Source of the DNA: Symbiobacterium thermophilum IAM 14863
Lineage (GTDB): Bacteria > Bacillota > Sulfobacillia > Symbiobacteriales > Symbiobacteriaceae
Direction: 5' to 3'
NCBI RefSeq assembly: GCF_000009905.1
Contig: NC_006177.1
Span: 2,666,001-2,730,000 of the forward strand
DNA: 64,000 nt
Positions 24,294 through 32,821 of this stretch are shown here, in pieces (the first letter of the stretch is position 1; every line of letters begins with the position of its first letter). A model generated the notes under the pieces. It was not told the origin of the DNA, did no database searches, and worked only from the letters and a program-made list of their open reading frames with translations. The position numbers and the translations under genes were made by a program.

Positions 24294-25413
24294 GGCCGGC
24301 TCCGGCGGCTTCGGCGCCCCCCGCCGCCGGCAGCCTCACCTCGAACACGGTGCGATCCGTCTCGTTGATGGCCCGGACCGTGCCGCCGTGGAGCGTGACG
24401 ATGTTCCGGACGATGGCCAGCCCCAGCCCCGCGCCGCCGGTGCGGCCCGACCGGGAGACCTCGCCCCGGTAGAAGGAGTCGAAGATCCGGTCCAGCTGGT
24501 GAGACGGGATGGGGTTGCCCCGGTTGGCGACGCGCAGCAGCACCGCCCGCTCCACCCGCCGCACCTCCAGCTCCAGCTCCACCACCTTGCCCTCCCGGCC
24601 GTAGCGGATCGCGTTGGAGATCAGGTTCTCCAGCACCCGCACCAGCAGGTCGGGGTCGGCCAGGACCGTCGCCCGCTCGTCGGGCAGCCGCAGCCGGTAC
24701 TCCATGCCCGCCTCCTGTAGGGCGGGCACAAACGCCTCCGCCACCTGCTCCAGCAGCTCCGCCGGGTTGATGGGCACCGGCCGCAGGACGATGCCCCCGT
24801 GGCTGGTGCGGGTGAACTCGAAGAGCTGGTCGATGAGCCGCTTCAGCTGCTTCGCCTTCTCGTAGGCCATGTCCACGTAGTAGCGAAGCTCCACCTCGTC
24901 CCGGTACCGGTCCTCGTCAATCAGCTGCAGGTACCCCAGCACGGAGGTGAGCGGGGTCCGGAGGTCGTGGGAGACGGCCGTGATCAGCTCGTACCGGGCC
25001 TGGTTGGCTTGCCGCTCCCGCTGCAGGGAGGCCTTGATCTGCCGGCTCATGGACACCAGGTTCTCCCCCAGCAGCCCCAGCTCATCGCGCCCGCGGGGCG
25101 GGACGGTGACGTCGTAGTTGCCCCGGGCCACCTCGTCCATCGCCCGGCTCAGGGCCTCGAGGTAGCGGATCATCGGCTGGCTGAGCAGGATGTACCAGGT
25201 GAACGAGAGCACGACGGCGACCGCGAACACGATCGGCCAGACGCCGACCGTGTCGGCCAGGAAGTTCAGGAGCCAGTTGAACGGCGGAATCGAGCCGGCC
25301 AGGTTGGCGGCCACCGCCAGCATCAGCGCCGTCGACACCGCCGCCAGGAAACCGCTCGCCATGAACGTCAGGATCATCCGCCAGCGGAGGCTGAACGCCA
25401 GGTTACTTCTCAA
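24262..25413 (-). CDS. Two-component sensor histidine kinase
   Basis: 383 residues. Two membrane helices (~15-37 and ~58-78) enclose a very short extracytoplasmic loop, so it probably senses in or at the membrane. Then come HAMP (RYLEALSRAMDEVARGNYDV), HisKA with the phospho-His in AVSHDLRTPLTSVLGYL (~150), and HATPase with the N box ENLISNAIRYG and G box GRTGGAGLGLAIV. TTG 25413 overlaps the response-regulator stop by 11 bp; other start codons are not obvious, so the exact start is uncertain. The architecture resembles small-loop envelope-stress and antibiotic-sensing kinases. The signal is unknown. Confidence 0.9.
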   Translation of the reverse strand: MRSNLAFSLRWRMILTFMASGFLAAVSTALMLAVAANLAGSIPPFNWLLNFLADTVGVWPIVFAVAVVLSFTWYILLSQPMIRYLEALSRAMDEVARGNYDVTVPPRGRDELGLLGENLVSMSRQIKASLQRERQANQARYELITAVSHDLRTPLTSVLGYLQLIDEDRYRDEVELRYYVDMAYEKAKQLKRLIDQLFEFTRTSHGGIVLRPVPINPAELLEQVAEAFVPALQEAGMEYRLRLPDERATVLADPDLLVRVLENLISNAIRYGREGKVVELELEVRRVERAVLLRVANRGNPIPSHQLDRIFDSFYRGEVSRSGRTGGAGLGLAIVRNIVTLHGGTVRAINETDRTVFEVRLPAAGGAEAAGAGLSPGAAVRTD

Positions 25414-26104
25414 TCTTGTAGCCGACCCCCCAGACGGTCCGGATGAGCGTGGGATGGCTGGGGTCGTCCTCCACCTTCTCCCGCAGCCGGCGGATGTGGA
25501 CCATCACCGTGTTGTTGGACTGGAAGTAGTGCTCCTTCCAGACCCGCTCGAAGATCTCCTCCGAGCTGAAGACCCGCCCCGGGTGCGATGCCAGCAGCAG
25601 CAGGATGTCGAACTCCGTCGGCGTGAGGGCAATCTCGCGCCCGTCCTTGAACACCGACCGGCCTAGCGGGTCGATCCGGAGCCCGCCCACGGCGAGAACC
25701 CCCGGCTCCCGGGCCGCCGCCGACGCCGGGTTCAGGGAAAGGTAGCGCCGCAATTGCGCCTTCACCCGGGCCACCAGCTCCAGCGGGTTGAAGGGCTTGG
25801 TGAGGTAGTCGTCGGCCCCGGTCTTCAGGCCAAGGATCTTATCCACGTCCTCCGACTTGGCGCTGAGCATGAGGATCGGCACGTTGCGCTCGCGCCGGAT
25901 CGCCCGGCAGACCTCCAGGCCGTCCATGCCGGGCATCATGATGTCGAGCACCACCAGGTCGGGATCCTCCTCGGCCACGATGCGCAGGGCATCGGCACCG
26001 TTGTCCGCCTTGCGCACCCGGTAGCCCTCCGCCAACAGGTGGATCTCGATCAGGTCGGCAATCGCCTGCTCGTCGTCCACGACCAGGATCAGCGGCTCCG
26101 CCAT
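25403..26104 (-). CDS. OmpR-family response regulator
   Basis: 233 residues. Receiver domain with acidic pocket VVDDE (9-13), phospho-acceptor Asp in VVLDIMMPGMDG (~54), Thr/Ser in MLSAKSED (~81) and Lys in LTKPFNP (~103), followed by a winged-helix domain (LTPTEFDILLLLASHPGRVFSSEEIFERVW, VMVHIRRLREK, IRTVWGVGYKIE). It is the cognate partner of the kinase it overlaps. Target genes are not identifiable here; the GTPase gene lies 65 bp upstream on the same strand. Confidence 0.93.
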   Translation of the reverse strand: MAEPLILVVDDEQAIADLIEIHLLAEGYRVRKADNGADALRIVAEEDPDLVVLDIMMPGMDGLEVCRAIRRERNVPILMLSAKSEDVDKILGLKTGADDYLTKPFNPLELVARVKAQLRRYLSLNPASAAAREPGVLAVGGLRIDPLGRSVFKDGREIALTPTEFDILLLLASHPGRVFSSEEIFERVWKEHYFQSNNTVMVHIRRLREKVEDDPSHPTLIRTVWGVGYKIEK

Positions 26105-26169
26105 CCACCGTCACCTCGTCCTGTACGCCAGCCTACCGCGCGGTTCTTACGGCAGGCGGAACGCAAACC

Positions 26170-27387
26170 TTACGGCTTCTTTACGATTCTGTCCCGGCTC
26201 TGCTCCAGCAGCTTCCGGGCCGCCTCGATGGGCTGGTTCTCGATGTAGTACGCCACCGCGGCCTGGCCGAGGCCGTAGGTGCCCCAGTACGCGACGCCGG
26301 CCGAGACCAGCGACCCGCCGCCGGGCAGCAACCACTTGGAGAGCCCCCGGGCCAGCTCCCGCAGGGCGAAGCCCGCGCCCACGTTCACCCCCAGGGCGCC
26401 GATGAACTCCAGGGCCGCCTCCCGGGACAGCCGCCGGCCCGCCAGGTAGGCGATGCCGGTGACCATGAGCACCTGCATGCCGGTGAGGATCGGCATGTCC
26501 GCGAGCGGGATCGGCGTCGCGGCCACCGCCGCGGCCGCGGAGGCGGTGGACTGGATGAGGGCGCCGGCGATCTTGGTCTGGGCCGCCTTGACGCCGGCCA
26601 CCCGGCCCATGGTGAGCTGCGCCTCGCCGGGCAGCGTCTCCACCAGGTAGGAGACCAGCTCATCGATCCCCCACCGGCGGTCCACCACCCGCACGCCGTC
26701 CCGGTAGCGCATGTAGGCGGAGGTGGCGAAGACCCGGACCGGCCGGTCCAGCAGCCGCTCCATCCGCTCCGCCAGCTTCTCCAGGGCCAGCCGGATGTTG
26801 GCCCGCTTCTCCGGGTCGTCGTAGGGCGGCTCGGCCACGTCGGCCGGGGCAAGCTGGTCCACCTGGGTGAGCACGCCGATCACCGGCGGCTCAAACCCGT
26901 GCCGCCGGGAGATGGCCCCGCGCAGCGCCGCGACCTGCTCCAAGTCGTTCTGGATCCACGCGTCCACGTCGACGGCCTTGACCAGGAAGAGGATCGCATC
27001 GGGGCAGCGGTCCCGCACCGCCTTCAGGTTCTCGGCCACCGCGTCCTCCTCCGTCGCCCCCGCAGGCCGCTCCCCCTCGCCCAGGCCGCGGGTGTCCAGC
27101 ACCTCCAGCGACCCGTTGGGCCCCTCGTACTGGTACCAGGTGCCCGCGGCCGTGGTGGAGAGCACCGCACCGGTCTCGGCCAGGGGCGCGCCGAAGATGG
27201 CGTTGACCAGGCTGGACTTGCCCGACCCCCGCCTGCCCACCAGGGCGATCCGGGGGGCCCTGGCGTTGACGATGTACTGCTCGATGACCGCCAGCTCCGC
27301 CTCCAGGCTGCTCAGCACCGGGCGCGGCGCGTGGCTACGGATGAACTCCAGCACCTCTTTCAGTCGTTCGCGGTCGATCTGGTCCAT
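26170..27387 (-). CDS. Era-like GTPase with C-terminal membrane domain (DUF697-like)
   Basis: 405 residues. G domain: P-loop GRRGSGKS (~50), switch region with TTAAGTW, DTRGLGEG (G3) and TQVD (G4, LTQVDQL). The C-terminal ~130 residues are hydrophobic and Ala/Gly-rich (ASAAAAVAATPIPLADMPILTGMQVLMVTGIAYLAGRRLS), the pattern of DUF697/YcjF-type GTPases that associate with the membrane. Cellular role unknown; relatives have been linked to envelope stress. ATG 27387 has GGAGGAGG six bases upstream. It may be co-transcribed with the two-component genes that follow. Confidence 0.82.
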   Translation of the reverse strand: MDQIDRERLKEVLEFIRSHAPRPVLSSLEAELAVIEQYIVNARAPRIALVGRRGSGKSSLVNAIFGAPLAETGAVLSTTAAGTWYQYEGPNGSLEVLDTRGLGEGERPAGATEEDAVAENLKAVRDRCPDAILFLVKAVDVDAWIQNDLEQVAALRGAISRRHGFEPPVIGVLTQVDQLAPADVAEPPYDDPEKRANIRLALEKLAERMERLLDRPVRVFATSAYMRYRDGVRVVDRRWGIDELVSYLVETLPGEAQLTMGRVAGVKAAQTKIAGALIQSTASAAAAVAATPIPLADMPILTGMQVLMVTGIAYLAGRRLSREAALEFIGALGVNVGAGFALRELARGLSKWLLPGGGSLVSAGVAYWGTYGLGQAAVAYYIENQPIEAARKLLEQSRDRIVKKP

Positions 27388-27469
27388 CGGGGGCCTCCTC
27401 CGCGTCAGGATCTGTGTCGTCCCCGAAATTTCTTGGTGAGAACCGATGATCCCTGCCCGGAGACGGAAC

Positions 27470-27499
27470 GCCCGGCCCGCGGCGGTGCGCGGACCGGGC
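27470..27499 (-). terminator. GC-rich hairpin after the aldo/keto reductase gene
   Basis: On the minus strand GCCCGGTCCGC pairs with GCGGGCCGGGC (one mismatch) around a short loop, 20 bases after the reductase stop. The T content after it (GTTCCGTCT) is low. Confidence 0.45.
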
Positions 27500-27518
27500 C
27501 GTCTGCCGGACTTCGTCC

Positions 27519-28484
27519 CTACTCGGCGTACCCCAGGATCCGGTCGATCTCCTTCAGGTCCTCCTCCGACAGCTTGACGCCGGAGGCCTTGACGTTCTCG
27601 ACCACCTGCTCGGGCCGGGTGGCGCCGATGATCGCCGAGGTCACCTCGGGCCGGCGCAGGACCCAGGCCAGGGCCAGCTGGGCCATCGTCAGCCCGTTGC
27701 GCTCGGCGATGGGCTGCAGCTGCTGGATGCGGCGCAGCATCTCCTCGTCGGAGAGGTAGCGCTGCACGAACTTGCCGTACTTGGGGTCGGCGCCGCGGGA
27801 ACCCTCGGGGATGGGCATCCCGGGCTTGTACTTGCCGGTGAGGACCCCCTGGGCCAGCGGCGAGTAGACCACCTGCCCGATGCCCTCCCGGGCGCAGATC
27901 GGCATGACCTCCTGCTCGATGCCCCGGTCGATCATGTTGTACACCGGCTGGCTGACGACCGGCCGGCGCAGGTTCCGCTTGTCCACGATGGCCGCGGCCC
28001 GCTCGATCTGGGCCGGCGTCCACTGGGAGAAGCCCCAGTACAGGATCTTGCCCTGGGCCACCAGGTCGTCGAAGGCCCGCAGGGTCTCCTCCAGATCCGT
28101 CTCGGGATCGAACCGGTGGGCGTAGTAGATGTCGATGTAATCCAGCTTCATCGCCTTCAGGCTCATCTCGACCCGTTCGATGAGGTGCTTGCGCGAGAGC
28201 CCCTGGTCGTAGGTGGACGGGCCGACCTTCCAGAACACCTTCGAGGTCACGGTGTAGGTGTGCCGCGGAAACTCCCGGAGGGCCTCACCCACCACCTCCT
28301 CCGCCTGGTGCGGCTGGGCGCCGTACACCACGGCGCAGTCGAAGTGGTTGATGCCGTGCTCGTAGGCGGTCCGGATGCAGGCCTTGGCAGCCTCCGCCTC
28401 CACCCGGGAGCCGTAGGTCAGCCAGCTGCCCAGGGAGATCTCGCTCAGCTTCAGGCCACTCGATCCCAGTCGCCGGTACTCCAT
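27519..28484 (-). CDS. Aldo/keto reductase (potassium-channel beta subunit-like)
   Basis: 321 residues, TIM-barrel NADPH oxidoreductase. The catalytic tetrad is visible: Asp and Tyr in FDCAVVYGA (~48-54), Lys in VTSKVFWK (~82) and His in YYAHRFDP (~113). The C-terminal cofactor-binding region (YSPLAQGVLTGKY, SAIIGATRPEQVVEN) is typical of the YghZ/Kv-beta AKR subgroup, which reduces methylglyoxal and other aldehydes. ATG 28484 is preceded by GAAGG; GTG codons slightly upstream are alternatives. It is monocistronic. Confidence 0.9.
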   Translation of the reverse strand: MEYRRLGSSGLKLSEISLGSWLTYGSRVEAEAAKACIRTAYEHGINHFDCAVVYGAQPHQAEEVVGEALREFPRHTYTVTSKVFWKVGPSTYDQGLSRKHLIERVEMSLKAMKLDYIDIYYAHRFDPETDLEETLRAFDDLVAQGKILYWGFSQWTPAQIERAAAIVDKRNLRRPVVSQPVYNMIDRGIEQEVMPICAREGIGQVVYSPLAQGVLTGKYKPGMPIPEGSRGADPKYGKFVQRYLSDEEMLRRIQQLQPIAERNGLTMAQLALAWVLRRPEVTSAIIGATRPEQVVENVKASGVKLSEEDLKEIDRILGYAE

Positions 28485-28532
28485 CCTTCGCACCACACCT
28501 TTCCGTGGGACTTCATGACAGGACCATGGACA

Positions 28533-28541
28533 AGTATACCA
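28533..28541 (-). promoter_or_regulatory. Extended -10 promoter of the aldo/keto reductase gene
   Basis: Minus strand TGGTATACT, an extended -10 element (TGN plus TATACT, 28538-28533), 49 bases upstream of the ATG; no -35 match. Confidence 0.5.
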
Positions 28542-28594
28542 CAAAGCCGCGCCTGCCGATCGCCGGCGTCACGGGGCAATTGGCGCGACGCGGC

Positions 28595-28624
28595 TTGACG
28601 ATTTTCTGTCAATACCAATATCGT
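28595..28624 (+). promoter_or_regulatory. Promoter of the XRE regulator gene
   Basis: TTGACG (28595-28600), 18-bp AT-rich spacer, TATCGT (28619-28624), about 60 bases before the start codon. The AT-rich patch stands out in this GC-rich sequence. Confidence 0.6.
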
Positions 28625-28685
28625 TTAGAGTGGTGAACACTTCGCGGCGCACGGGGGACCGCGCATCGGGGAGGGTGGGTGATCC

Positions 28686-29378
28686 ATGAACAAGAGCAAC
28701 CCGTGGCATATCGGTCGGCGCATCGCCGCCCTGCGGGCCGCGCACGGCGATTCCCTGCGGCAGGCAGCGGCGCGGACGGGCGTAAGCCACACGACCATCG
28801 GCCGGCTGGAGGCCGGGCAGGCCAGCGCCAGCCTCAACTCGACCCTGCGCAAGATCGCGGAGGGGTACGGCGTCACGGTGGAGTACCTGCTCACGGGCCG
28901 CGACCCGCAACGGGATTTCGAGGGGGCCCTGCGCAGGCTCCCGCCGGAGGACCGCGCCCGGCTCTACTTTGCCTCACCCCTTACCCGGCTCCGGCTCGTC
29001 CTCCGGTTCCTCATGTCCGAGTACCCCGCGGAGTTCCCCGAGGAGACCCTGGCCGAGCGGCTCTGCCTGTCCGTCGAGGAGCTGCGGCGGCTGGCGGGAA
29101 CGGGCGAGCTGACGCTGTCCGACGATCATGTAGCCGCCATGGCCGAGCGGCTGGAGCAGCTCACGGCCATTCCGGTGCACTGGTTCATGGCGGGTTTCAA
29201 CGGCGAGCTGTCACCCTGCATCCCCCCGGAGCGGCTGGCCGCCTACGCCCGCATCGTGGAAAAAGCCGCCGTCGCCGGCATCCGGCCCGACGTCCTGGAC
29301 ATGGCCATCGACCTCCTGATCCTGCAGCACAACGAGCTGGCGGCGGACCACCAGGCCGCCGCCAGGCGCAACGGGTGA
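28686..29378 (+). CDS. XRE-family transcriptional regulator
   Basis: 230 residues. N-terminal lambda-repressor-type helix-turn-helix: IGRRIAALRAAHGDSLRQAAARTGVSHTTIGRLEAG then STLRKIAEGYGVTVEYLLTG (residues ~9-67). The rest (~70-230) contains a second helix-turn-helix-like part (ETLAERLCLSVEELRRLAGTGELTL) and a conserved-looking acidic/hydrophobic tail; its ligand, if any, is unknown. The ATG follows GGGGAGGG. It has its own promoter and converges on the O-antigen-ligase-like gene, with a shared hairpin between them. Confidence 0.85.
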   Translation: MNKSNPWHIGRRIAALRAAHGDSLRQAAARTGVSHTTIGRLEAGQASASLNSTLRKIAEGYGVTVEYLLTGRDPQRDFEGALRRLPPEDRARLYFASPLTRLRLVLRFLMSEYPAEFPEETLAERLCLSVEELRRLAGTGELTLSDDHVAAMAERLEQLTAIPVHWFMAGFNGELSPCIPPERLAAYARIVEKAAVAGIRPDVLDMAIDLLILQHNELAADHQAAARRNG

Positions 29379-29389
29379 TTCCCACGCGA

Positions 29390-29414
29390 GATGCGCCGCC
29401 CCCGGCGGCGCATC
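29390..29414. terminator. Bidirectional hairpin between convergent genes
   Basis: GATGCGCCGC (29390-29399) and GCGGCGCATC (29405-29414), a 10-bp perfect stem with a five-base loop. It starts 12 bases after the regulator stop, and its right arm includes the stop codon of the minus-strand gene. Confidence 0.5.
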
Positions 29415-31326
29415 AGCGCGTCAGGACGGCGGCAAACCGTTCGCGGGCCTCGGCAAAGACCGGCCGTTCCACGTCCATCCCCCTGCGGGGCGCATCGGCG
29501 GGTTCCCGGGCCTTCTGCTCCGCAAGGGCCGCCAGCAGCCGCTGCCCGCTCTCGGCCAGCAGGGCCGCCGCCCCCCGATCGCCGGACGCCTGCGCCCGGT
29601 CCAGGTACCGGAGGTGGGCCGCGACCGCCTCGGCGTAGGCCTCCGTCTCCCACGGCCACAGTCGCACGTAATCGGTCCACGCGGCGGCGGCCTCCAGCCA
29701 CCGCCCCTGCCGGCCCAGCTCCGTCGCGGCCATCTGCGCGTACCAGGGTTCGTACGGCCCCAGCTGTCGCGCCCGGGCCAGCGCGGCCAGCGCCTCCTCC
29801 CCCCGGCCCAGCTGCGCGAGTGCGGCGCCGCGGTAGGCTTGCGTCAGGTCGTTCCACGGCGTCAGCGCCGCGGCGGCCCCCGCGTGGCGCAGAGCCGCCT
29901 CCGGCGCGCCGCGGCCCAGGCTCCGGGCCGCCAGCTCGGTCAGGCCGTCGCCGGCCCCGAGCAGGACCGCCCCGGCCAGGGCGACGCCGGCCAGGAGCGC
30001 CGTCAGGGCCCGTGGCCAGGGAAGTGCCCGGCCGGCCGACCGCGGGCCCGCCTCCGCCGCAGGTCCGCCAACGAGGCCGAACCCGAACCAGAGCGGAAAC
30101 GCGAAGAGCGCGTAGCTCAGCTCCCAGTCCACCAGCGCGTGCAGCAGCAGGGCGCCGAGCCCCCCCAACGCGACGGTGCGGGACCAGCCCCACCCCCTGG
30201 CACGCCGCAGCCGCAGGAGGAAGCCCGCCGCGAGCAGCGCAAACCCGGCCGCGCCCGCCCAGCCGAAGGCCAGGGCGATGTCCAGGGGCGCCGAGTGGAC
30301 CTCCGCCGAGTAGTAGCCGTAGCTGGCCGCCTGCAGGTGCAGGGCCGTCCAGGCCCGGTAGCCCGCTCCCAGGGGCAGGTCCGCCGCCAGGGCGAGGCCG
30401 TCCCGGAGGAAGGCCAGCCGCTCCGCGGATGAGGTGTCGGTCAGGGGGAGGGTCGCGGCGCGGCCCAGGAACCAGCCCCATCCCGGGGCGGTGAGCAACG
30501 CCAGCCCGGTCGCGGCGGCGAATGCGGCGCGCACCGCGCGCACATGTTGGAACTGTTCGGTGAAAACCAGCGTCAATAGGGCGAGCGCCACGATCGGCCA
30601 CAGGCGGGGCGCGTCGTGCTGCTGCACCGCGGGTGCCGCCCAGACTGCGGCGGCCAGGGCAGCGGCGAGCGCCCGGCCTGTCCGGGGCAGGCAGGCGCGC
30701 ACGAGGGCCGGCGCCGCCCAGCAGAGGAACCCGGCCAGCAGCAGCCCGACCAGCCACACGCCCCGGGATCCGGACAGCAGAAACCCGAGGGCGCCGCCCA
30801 TGGCCAGCGGCGCGGCCCAGATGCGCCCGGCGGCCAGGTCCGGCAGCGACCCCGCCAGCCCCAGGAGCCCGATCATGCCCACGGCGATGGGATAGCCCAG
30901 GAAAGAAGCCAGCCGGCCCGAATGGTGCGGCGGGGTGAAGGAGATGAACAGGAGCCCGCCGAAAGCCATGAGGGCGCCTGTCACGGCCCAGAAGCGGGCC
31001 AGGGCGCCCGCGGCCTGCTCCGGCCGGTGTGCGCCCCATGCCCGGCCGGCGATCAGCGCGAGGATCCATCCGGCGACCAGGACGGGCCCGTGTGCGGCGG
31101 CCCCGGCGGCCGCGGGGCGCGCGAGCGAGGCTGCGGTCCCGGACACCATCAGCAGCAGGGCGGCGCCCTCCGCGCGGCCGAGTTGGATGGACGGCGCGGC
31201 AAGGGACAGCAGAGCAGACAAGGCGACGGCGACCATCTGCTGCCCGGGCGCGTAGAAGCCGTCCCAGAACGCGCCGATCCCCGTCCCGATGATCACGGTC
31301 CAGGTAAGAACATCCTTTGTCCTCAT
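29413..31326 (-). CDS. O-antigen ligase/polymerase-like membrane protein with TPR tail
   Basis: 637 residues. About twelve hydrophobic segments cover residues ~1-475. The Wzy_C/O-antigen ligase core is visible as GSRGVWLVGLLLAG and, in the large loop, DGLALAADLPLGAGYRAWTAL...SAEVHSAPLDIALAFGWAG, including the His of the conserved loop. The C-terminal ~150 residues are tetratricopeptide-like (AALRHAGAAAALTPWNDLTQAYRGAALAQLGRGEEALAALARARQLGPYEPWY). Members polymerise or attach envelope glycans. The ATG at 31326 lacks a good Shine-Dalgarno; TTG 31356 is an alternative. Divergent from the anchored protein at 31390. Confidence 0.8.
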   Translation of the reverse strand: MRTKDVLTWTVIIGTGIGAFWDGFYAPGQQMVAVALSALLSLAAPSIQLGRAEGAALLLMVSGTAASLARPAAAGAAAHGPVLVAGWILALIAGRAWGAHRPEQAAGALARFWAVTGALMAFGGLLFISFTPPHHSGRLASFLGYPIAVGMIGLLGLAGSLPDLAAGRIWAAPLAMGGALGFLLSGSRGVWLVGLLLAGFLCWAAPALVRACLPRTGRALAAALAAAVWAAPAVQQHDAPRLWPIVALALLTLVFTEQFQHVRAVRAAFAAATGLALLTAPGWGWFLGRAATLPLTDTSSAERLAFLRDGLALAADLPLGAGYRAWTALHLQAASYGYYSAEVHSAPLDIALAFGWAGAAGFALLAAGFLLRLRRARGWGWSRTVALGGLGALLLHALVDWELSYALFAFPLWFGFGLVGGPAAEAGPRSAGRALPWPRALTALLAGVALAGAVLLGAGDGLTELAARSLGRGAPEAALRHAGAAAALTPWNDLTQAYRGAALAQLGRGEEALAALARARQLGPYEPWYAQMAATELGRQGRWLEAAAAWTDYVRLWPWETEAYAEAVAAHLRYLDRAQASGDRGAAALLAESGQRLLAALAEQKAREPADAPRRGMDVERPVFAEARERFAAVLTR

Positions 31327-31389
31327 ACGGTCTTCATTCGCCGCGGCGGGACCCAACGCCTACGGCTTCTGTGAAACGGAGGGAGCGGC

Positions 31390-32274
31390 TTGTACCAGCA
31401 CATCCACTACCCCGATGCGCCCGCGCCCCGGAGCCTGCCCCGGTGGACGGTCTGGGCCTTCGCTCCGGTCGCCCTGGCGCTCGGGCTGATCGTCGGGGTC
31501 GCTGCCTCCGCCTACGGCCCCTGGTCGGCCCCCGCCGGAGAACCCGCCGTTCAGGCGCCGCCCGAACAGGAGACGCCGGCGCCTGCGGACAGCACGGCGC
31601 TCCCGCTGCCGGCCACCGGGAACGTTCCGACCCAGACCCCGGGTCCGGAGGCACCGTCCGCGGTGGGGACGGCTCCGCTGCTGCCCCCCGCGGTGGACGA
31701 CTCCACCTACGTCACGCCGGTGCCGGTGACGGCTGGCCCCTCGCTGGCGGAGGTCAGGACCCTGGTCGACGCCCGCACGGTGCTGGCCAGCGAGTTCGGC
31801 ACCTTTACGGCCGGCGGCCGCCAGTGGTTCCAGGTGGACTACCAGATGGCCCGGGACATCAACTACGACACGATGCTGGTGGGCATCGTCAAGATTGCCG
31901 ACTACAACAACTGGCTCACCGCGGTGCGGGATTACCGGGACGAGCTGACCCGCTGGCTCACGGCGGCGGCCCGGCGCGTGCGCGACGCCGCGCAGAACGA
32001 GGGATTCAAGCTGAGCTGGGCCCTGTTCGAGGTCGTCCCGGAGCCGCCGTACGGCTTCCTGGCCAGCGAGGTGACGCAGATGCCCCGGGGCCAGGGTTAC
32101 CTGGTCACCCGGCCGCTGGCGGCGGTCTCGGACTTCTCCGGGCCCACCGTCACCCTCGCGGCGGTCGCGGGCACGGGCGGCGGCCCGGTGACCGACCCGA
32201 GCCCCGCCTCGGTGTACGCCCCCGTCCTGCGCTTTGACCCCACCGACCTGTACCGGCCGCCGACCGCGCCGTGA
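31390..32274 (+). CDS. Membrane-anchored secreted protein of unknown function
   Basis: 294 residues from TTG 31390, supported by GGAGGG five bases upstream. A short cytoplasmic tail (PRSLPRW) is followed by one membrane helix (~21-42), a Pro/Ala/Thr/Glu-rich linker (~45-115), and an extracellular domain of ~140 residues (VDARTVLASEFGTF, WFQVDYQMARDINYDTMLVGIVKIADYNNWL, WALFEVVPEPPYGF). The extracellular part does not match a family I know. It is encoded divergently from the glycan polymerase-like gene with only 63 bp between them, so the two may share regulation. Confidence 0.7.
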   Translation: MYQHIHYPDAPAPRSLPRWTVWAFAPVALALGLIVGVAASAYGPWSAPAGEPAVQAPPEQETPAPADSTALPLPATGNVPTQTPGPEAPSAVGTAPLLPPAVDDSTYVTPVPVTAGPSLAEVRTLVDARTVLASEFGTFTAGGRQWFQVDYQMARDINYDTMLVGIVKIADYNNWLTAVRDYRDELTRWLTAAARRVRDAAQNEGFKLSWALFEVVPEPPYGFLASEVTQMPRGQGYLVTRPLAAVSDFSGPTVTLAAVAGTGGGPVTDPSPASVYAPVLRFDPTDLYRPPTAP

Positions 32275-32428
32275 GCCGCGGCGCGGGCACCGGTCGCACA
32301 GACAGCCACGGACCGCCGTCTTCGGACGTCTAAACTGCGACAGCCTCTTTCGGCTGCCGGCCGGGCCGTTGCGGCGCGCTCCCGCTGCGCCCTGCCGGCA
32401 ATCTCGCGGCGAGGTGAGAGTAACGGTC

Positions 32429-32689
32429 ATGACCGGGAACCGGAAAGACGCACAGCCGTCCGCGAGGGAGCGGGCGCGCCGCTACCGCGTGCGGCGGGTG
32501 CGGCGGCGCATCGAGCCCGGCGAGGAGCGGGACGTTCGGGGTCCGGCGGAGGCGGCCGACGACGCCGATCCCGGCACGCCGGAGCAGGACCGGGCGCTGC
32601 AGTCGGGCTGCATGTCCATGGTGCGGGTGGTCGGCCTCTTCTTCGTGGTGATGATCCTGTCCATCATCGCCACCTGGTTCTTCCGCTGA
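32429..32689 (+). CDS. Small basic protein with C-terminal membrane anchor
   Basis: 86 residues. The N-terminal half is highly basic (ARERARRYRVRRVRRRIE), the middle acidic (EAADDADPGTPEQD), and the last ~22 residues (MVRVVGLFFVVMILSIIATWFF) form a single membrane helix, so the protein is probably tail-anchored with a nucleic-acid- or lipid-binding cytoplasmic part. No known family recognised. ATG 32429 with GAGGTGA ~12 bases upstream; GTG 32414 in frame is an alternative start. Confidence 0.6.
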   Translation: MTGNRKDAQPSARERARRYRVRRVRRRIEPGEERDVRGPAEAADDADPGTPEQDRALQSGCMSMVRVVGLFFVVMILSIIATWFFR

Positions 32690-32770
32690 CGGGCGGGGCC
32701 GTGCACGGACCCCCGCACCGCCGCCCATCGCGGGGCGGGGTTGGAGCCCTGGCCCGCACTGACGCAAACA

Positions 32771-32808
32771 GCGGGCGGCTCCTCCCGGGTTGGGAAGGAG
32801 CCGCCCGC
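32771..32808. terminator. Shared terminator hairpin between convergent genes
   Basis: 13-bp perfect stem GCGGGCGGCTCCT (32771-32783)/AGGAGCCGCCCGC (32796-32808). On the minus strand it is followed by TGTTTGCG, serving the flavoprotein gene whose stop is 14 bases away; it can also stop the plus-strand small membrane protein transcript. Confidence 0.7.
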
Positions 32809-32821
32809 CGTACGCGTTCGG